Assembly (NCBI RefSeq): GCF_002160015.1
Contig: NZ_NFJT01000001.1
Coordinates: 243,995-307,994 of the forward strand
Length of the DNA stretch: 64,000 bases
Origin: Anaerofilum sp. An201
Lineage (GTDB): Bacteria; Bacillota; Clostridia; Oscillospirales; Ruminococcaceae
Reading direction: 5' to 3'
Within the stretch, counting starts at the first letter, position 1; the number at the start of each line of letters is the position of its first letter. The position numbers and the translations under genes were made by a program. The notes beneath the pieces are model-generated. The model made no database searches. It was not told the DNA's origin and was given only the letters and a program-made list of their open reading frames with translations. Positions 61,502 to 64,000 of this stretch are shown piece by piece.

Positions 61502-61530
61502 ATTATACCCGCCGCGGCGCCGAAAGTAAA
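61502..61530 (-). promoter_or_regulatory. dapL-asnB promoter
   Basis: Minus strand TTTACT, 17-base spacer, TATAAT. Confidence 0.65.
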
Positions 61531-61604
61531 CGGAAGTTTTGCCCAAAAGGCAGGCCTGTTTTCCCGCCTGAAAACGGAAAAATGCGCAAAATCACAAAAA
61601 ACAC

Positions 61605-61633
61605 TTGAAAAATTCGCCGCGGCGGCTTATACT
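61605..61633 (+). promoter_or_regulatory. glnA promoter
   Basis: TTGAAA, 17-base spacer, TATACT. Confidence 0.8.
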
Positions 61634-61645
61634 TGGCCCATGCAA

Positions 61646-61709
61646 ACAGCGAAGGCGCTGTGGAGAGCCCGGTCGGGCAGTCTCCGCGGCGCCTTCGCTG
61701 TTTTGTTTG
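61646..61709 (+). terminator. Promoter-proximal terminator in the glnA leader
   Basis: ACAGCGAAGGCGC and GCGCCTTCGCTGT outer arms, GGAGA/TCTCC and GCCC/GGGC inside, then TTTTGTTT. The left arm can also fold by itself as ACAGCG-AAGG-CGCTGT. Confidence 0.8.
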
Positions 61710-61737
61710 TCACACAAAAAGAGGGAGTGGAAAGGTT

Positions 61738-63813
61738 ATGAAAAAGGTACCCGAGCTGTTCGGCAGTATGGTATTCAACGAGAGCGTGATGCGAGAGCGT
61801 CTGCCCAAGGCGATCTTCCGCGCGCTGGAAAACACCCGCCAGACCGGCGCAGCGCTGGCGCCGGATGTGGCCGATGTGGTGGCTTCGGCGATGAAGGACT
61901 GGGCGGTGGAGAAGGGCGCCACCCACTACACCCACTGGTTTCAGCCGATGACCGGCATCACGGCTGAAAAGCACGATTCCTTCCTGTCGCCCCAGCCGGG
62001 AGGAAAGGCGATCATGGAGTTCTCCGGCAAGGAGCTCACCAAGGGAGAGCCGGATGCCTCCAGCTTCCCGTCGGGCGGTCTGCGCGCCACCTTTGAGGCA
62101 CGCGGCTATACCGCCTGGGACCCCACCTCCGACGCCTTCATCAAGGACGACACCCTGTATATCCCCACGGCGTTCTGCTCCTACACCGGCGAAGTGCTGG
62201 ATAAAAAAACGCCGCTGCTGCGCAGCATGGAGGCAATCAGCCGCCAGGCCGTGCGCGTGCTGGCGCTGTTCGGAAAGAATGTGTGCCGCGTCACCACCAC
62301 GGTGGGCCCCGAACAGGAATACTTCCTGATCGACCGCGCCGCCTACGCCAAGCGCCCCGACCTCATCCTCACCGGACGCACCCTGTTCGGTGCTCCCGCA
62401 CCCAAGGGACAGGAGATGGAGGACCACTATTTCGGCGCGATCCGTCCGCGTGTGAAGGCATTCATGGCCGAGCTGGACGAGGAGCTGTGGAAGCTGGGCA
62501 TCCACGCCAAGACCGAGCACAACGAGGTGGCCCCCTGTCAGCATGAGATGGCCCCCATTTTCTCCACCACCAACATCGCGGCCGACCACAACCAGCTGGC
62601 GATGGAAGTGATGAAGACGGTGGCGGCACGGCACGGATTTGTCTGCCTGCTGCACGAGAAGCCGTTTGAGGGCATCAATGGTTCCGGCAAGCACAACAAC
62701 TGGTCCATCTCCACCGACACCGGCGAGAACCTGCTCGACCCCGGCAAGACCCCCGCTTCCAACGCCCAATTTCTGCTGTTCCTCACCGCGGTGGTAAAGG
62801 CGGTGGACGAGTACCAGGATCTGCTGCGCATCTCGGTGGCGACTGCCGGCAACGACCATCGTCTGGGTGCAAACGAAGCGCCGCCGGCGATCGTTTCCAT
62901 GTACATCGGTGACGAGCTGCAGGCAGTGGTGGACGAACTGGTCAGCGGTAAGCCGCACGCCAACACCACCCCCGGCACGATGGATGTGGGTGTTTTGGCT
63001 ATCCCGCCCATCCCGCTGGACAACTCCGACCGCAACCGCACCAGTCCCTTTGCCTTCACCGGCAACAAGTTCGAGTTCCGCATGCCGGGTTCCTCACTGA
63101 ACATCGCCTGCACCAATATCATGCTGAACACCGCAGTGGCGGAGGAGCTGCGCCAGTTCGCCGATGAGCTGGAGTCCGTGTCCGATTTTGCCGCCGCATT
63201 GGATACTCTGGTGCGCCGGGAGCTGTCTGCCCACCAGCGCATCCTGTTCAACGGCAACGGTTACGGCAGTGAATGGCCGGAAGAAGCTGCCCGCCGCGGT
63301 CTGCTGAACCTGCCGTCCACCCCGGAGGCACTGCCCCACTATGTGGATCAGAAGAACCTGAAGTTGTTCGCACGTCACGGCGTCTATTCCGAGAGCGAGA
63401 TGCGTTCCCGCCTGGAGATCGTGCTGGAAGAATACGCCAAGACAGTGCGCATTGAGGCGGCCACCAGCGTGGATATGCTGCGCCGGATGATCCTGCCCGC
63501 CTGCATGGCTTATGGCCGCACACTGGCCGAAGGCGCCGCTGCCAAGCAGAGCATCGGCCTGCCCGACCTGCCCGAAAAGGAGCTGGCAACTGATCTGTCC
63601 CGCCGCATCACCCTTCTGGTCCAGCAGACCGAGCATCTGGAGCAGGTGCTGGAGCAGGTGCCCGCCGATCTGGAGCAGGCGGCGCTCTATTATCGCAAAA
63701 ATGTGCTGCCCGTCATGGACGAAGCCCGTGTCACCGCAGACGGACTGGAAGGCCGGGTGGCCAAGAACTTCTGGCCGATGCCGGATTATGCCGATCTGCT
63801 GTTCTATGTCTGA
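61738..63813 (+). CDS. glnN: Glutamine synthetase type III
   Basis: Makes Gln from Glu, ammonia and ATP. The 691-residue protein is of the long GSIII family: [75 protein letters not shown], and [17 protein letters not shown] precedes the ATG. Divergent from dapL-asnB, and regulated by the leader terminator if antitermination operates. Amide nitrogen from its product feeds AsnB. Confidence 0.95.
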   Translation: MKKVPELFGSMVFNESVMRERLPKAIFRALENTRQTGAALAPDVADVVASAMKDWAVEKGATHYTHWFQPMTGITAEKHDSFLSPQPGGKAIMEFSGKELTKGEPDASSFPSGGLRATFEARGYTAWDPTSDAFIKDDTLYIPTAFCSYTGEVLDKKTPLLRSMEAISRQAVRVLALFGKNVCRVTTTVGPEQEYFLIDRAAYAKRPDLILTGRTLFGAPAPKGQEMEDHYFGAIRPRVKAFMAELDEELWKLGIHAKTEHNEVAPCQHEMAPIFSTTNIAADHNQLAMEVMKTVAARHGFVCLLHEKPFEGINGSGKHNNWSISTDTGENLLDPGKTPASNAQFLLFLTAVVKAVDEYQDLLRISVATAGNDHRLGANEAPPAIVSMYIGDELQAVVDELVSGKPHANTTPGTMDVGVLAIPPIPLDNSDRNRTSPFAFTGNKFEFRMPGSSLNIACTNIMLNTAVAEELRQFADELESVSDFAAALDTLVRRELSAHQRILFNGNGYGSEWPEEAARRGLLNLPSTPEALPHYVDQKNLKLFARHGVYSESEMRSRLEIVLEEYAKTVRIEAATSVDMLRRMILPACMAYGRTLAEGAAAKQSIGLPDLPEKELATDLSRRITLLVQQTEHLEQVLEQVPADLEQAALYYRKNVLPVMDEARVTADGLEGRVAKNFWPMPDYADLLFYV

Positions 63814-63871
63814 TGTCGAACCCACCCGTTTTACAGGCCGAGATTTTTTGCATATATTTTGGAAAAAAGAG

Positions 63872-63900
63872 TTGACAAATAGATCTTTACCCTGTATAAT
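63872..63900 (+). promoter_or_regulatory. tRNA-Pro promoter
   Basis: Consensus TTGACA, 17-base spacer, TATAAT. Confidence 0.92.
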
Positions 63901-63905
63901 AACAT

Positions 63906-63928
63906 ACGTTCCCAAGAGCCGGGAACGT
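63906..63928 (+). other. Hairpin in the tRNA 5' leader
   Basis: ACGTTCCC and GGGAACGT arms with a seven-base loop, placed between the promoter and the tRNA. No T-run follows. Confidence 0.6.
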
Positions 63929-63931
63929 TGT

Positions 63932-64000
63932 CCGGGTGTAGCGCAGTTTGGTAGCGCGCTTGAATGGGGTTCAAGAGGCCGTGAGTTCGACTCTCGCCAC
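63932..64000 (+). tRNA. tRNA-Pro (anticodon GGG), 3' end cut by window
   Basis: Acceptor CCGGGTG, D-arm GCGC..GCGC, anticodon stem CTTGA/TCAAG with loop ATGGGGT (anticodon GGG), T-arm GTGAG-TTCGACT-CTCGC. The last bases CAC begin the 3' acceptor strand. The last few acceptor bases and the CCA end are outside. Confidence 0.92.

Noticed and set aside
61640..61737. Classic ANTAR two-hairpin motif in the glnA leader
   Set aside because: The paired six-base loops with A at position 1 and G at position 4 are not visible; only one terminator-like hairpin and an alternative tetraloop hairpin were found.
1..64000. CRISPR arrays, rRNA genes, prophage or transposase genes
   Set aside because: No regularly spaced direct repeats, rRNA-like sequence, phage structural genes or transposase motifs were seen anywhere in the window.

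Overview
The window is a GC-rich, gene-dense bacterial chromosome segment. It fits a high-GC gut Clostridia lineage (Oscillospiraceae/Ruminococcaceae, of the Gemmiger/Subdoligranulum/Faecalibacterium kind). This is inferred from Shine-Dalgarno sites of the AAAGGAG type, TTGACA/TATAAT promoters, Firmicutes cis-RNAs (T-box, FMN and fluoride riboswitches), RibU, archaeal-type ProS, ThyX, DapL and type III glutamine synthetase. No phage, plasmid, insertion sequence or CRISPR array was seen. Antisense frames are very often open because of the base composition and are not genes.

Layout. 1-4.0 kb: polA (3' end cut by the window), dus and a YfbR-type 5'-nucleotidase. 4.2-12.2 kb: a YfhO-type membrane protein, tex, a small membrane protein on the other strand, a fused pyridoxal kinase-TrmL gene, degV and a UcpA-like reductase. 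12.3-15.3 kb: a BlaI-type repressor and an M56 sensor protease behind an operator-covered promoter. 15.5-18.0 kb: a fused feoA-feoB gene with its Cys-rich partner. 18.3-20.8 kb: an amino-acid ABC importer. 21.2-23.0 kb: proS and acpP. 23.1-27.2 kb: dapF, galM, a PNPOx-like protein, then a PdaA-like deacetylase and a CwlD-like amidase. 27.2-31.3 kb: a fluoride riboswitch with a Na+/H+ antiporter, an FMN riboswitch with ribU, and decarboxylase sodium-pump gamma and beta subunits. 31.4-38.8 kb: pcrA, thyX, tmk, an acetyltransferase, mltG and a U32 protein. 39.1-41.3 kb: a GGGtGRT protein, a NifU-like scaffold and an 84-residue unknown. 41.6-44.6 kb: pepT, a HAD phosphatase and a glycosylase-DUF2284 fusion. 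44.9-53.4 kb: a surface-glycan operon with L-FucNAc synthesis, two glycosyltransferases and an O-acylation pair. 53.5-58.6 kb: T-box-controlled leuACDB. 58.6-63.8 kb: dapL-asnB divergent from glnA type III. A tRNA-Pro is cut by the right edge.

Working together. dapF and dapL are the last steps of an aminotransferase-type diaminopimelate route for wall and lysine. asnB and glnA handle amide nitrogen. thyX and tmk form dTDP. PdaA- and CwlD-like enzymes could make muramic lactam as in a spore cortex. The glycan operon would build UDP-L-FucNAc, assemble it on a lipid carrier and acylate it.

The least expected items are two gene fusions (pyridoxal kinase-TrmL and glycosylase-DUF2284), the fluoride riboswitch that drives an antiporter, the GGGtGRT/NifU pair, terminators placed in both leaders of the dapL/glnA divergent region, and a set of structured intergenic repeats. 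The repeats include two 79-bp copies that differ at only 4 positions. Small motif coordinates were counted by eye and may be off by one or two bases.
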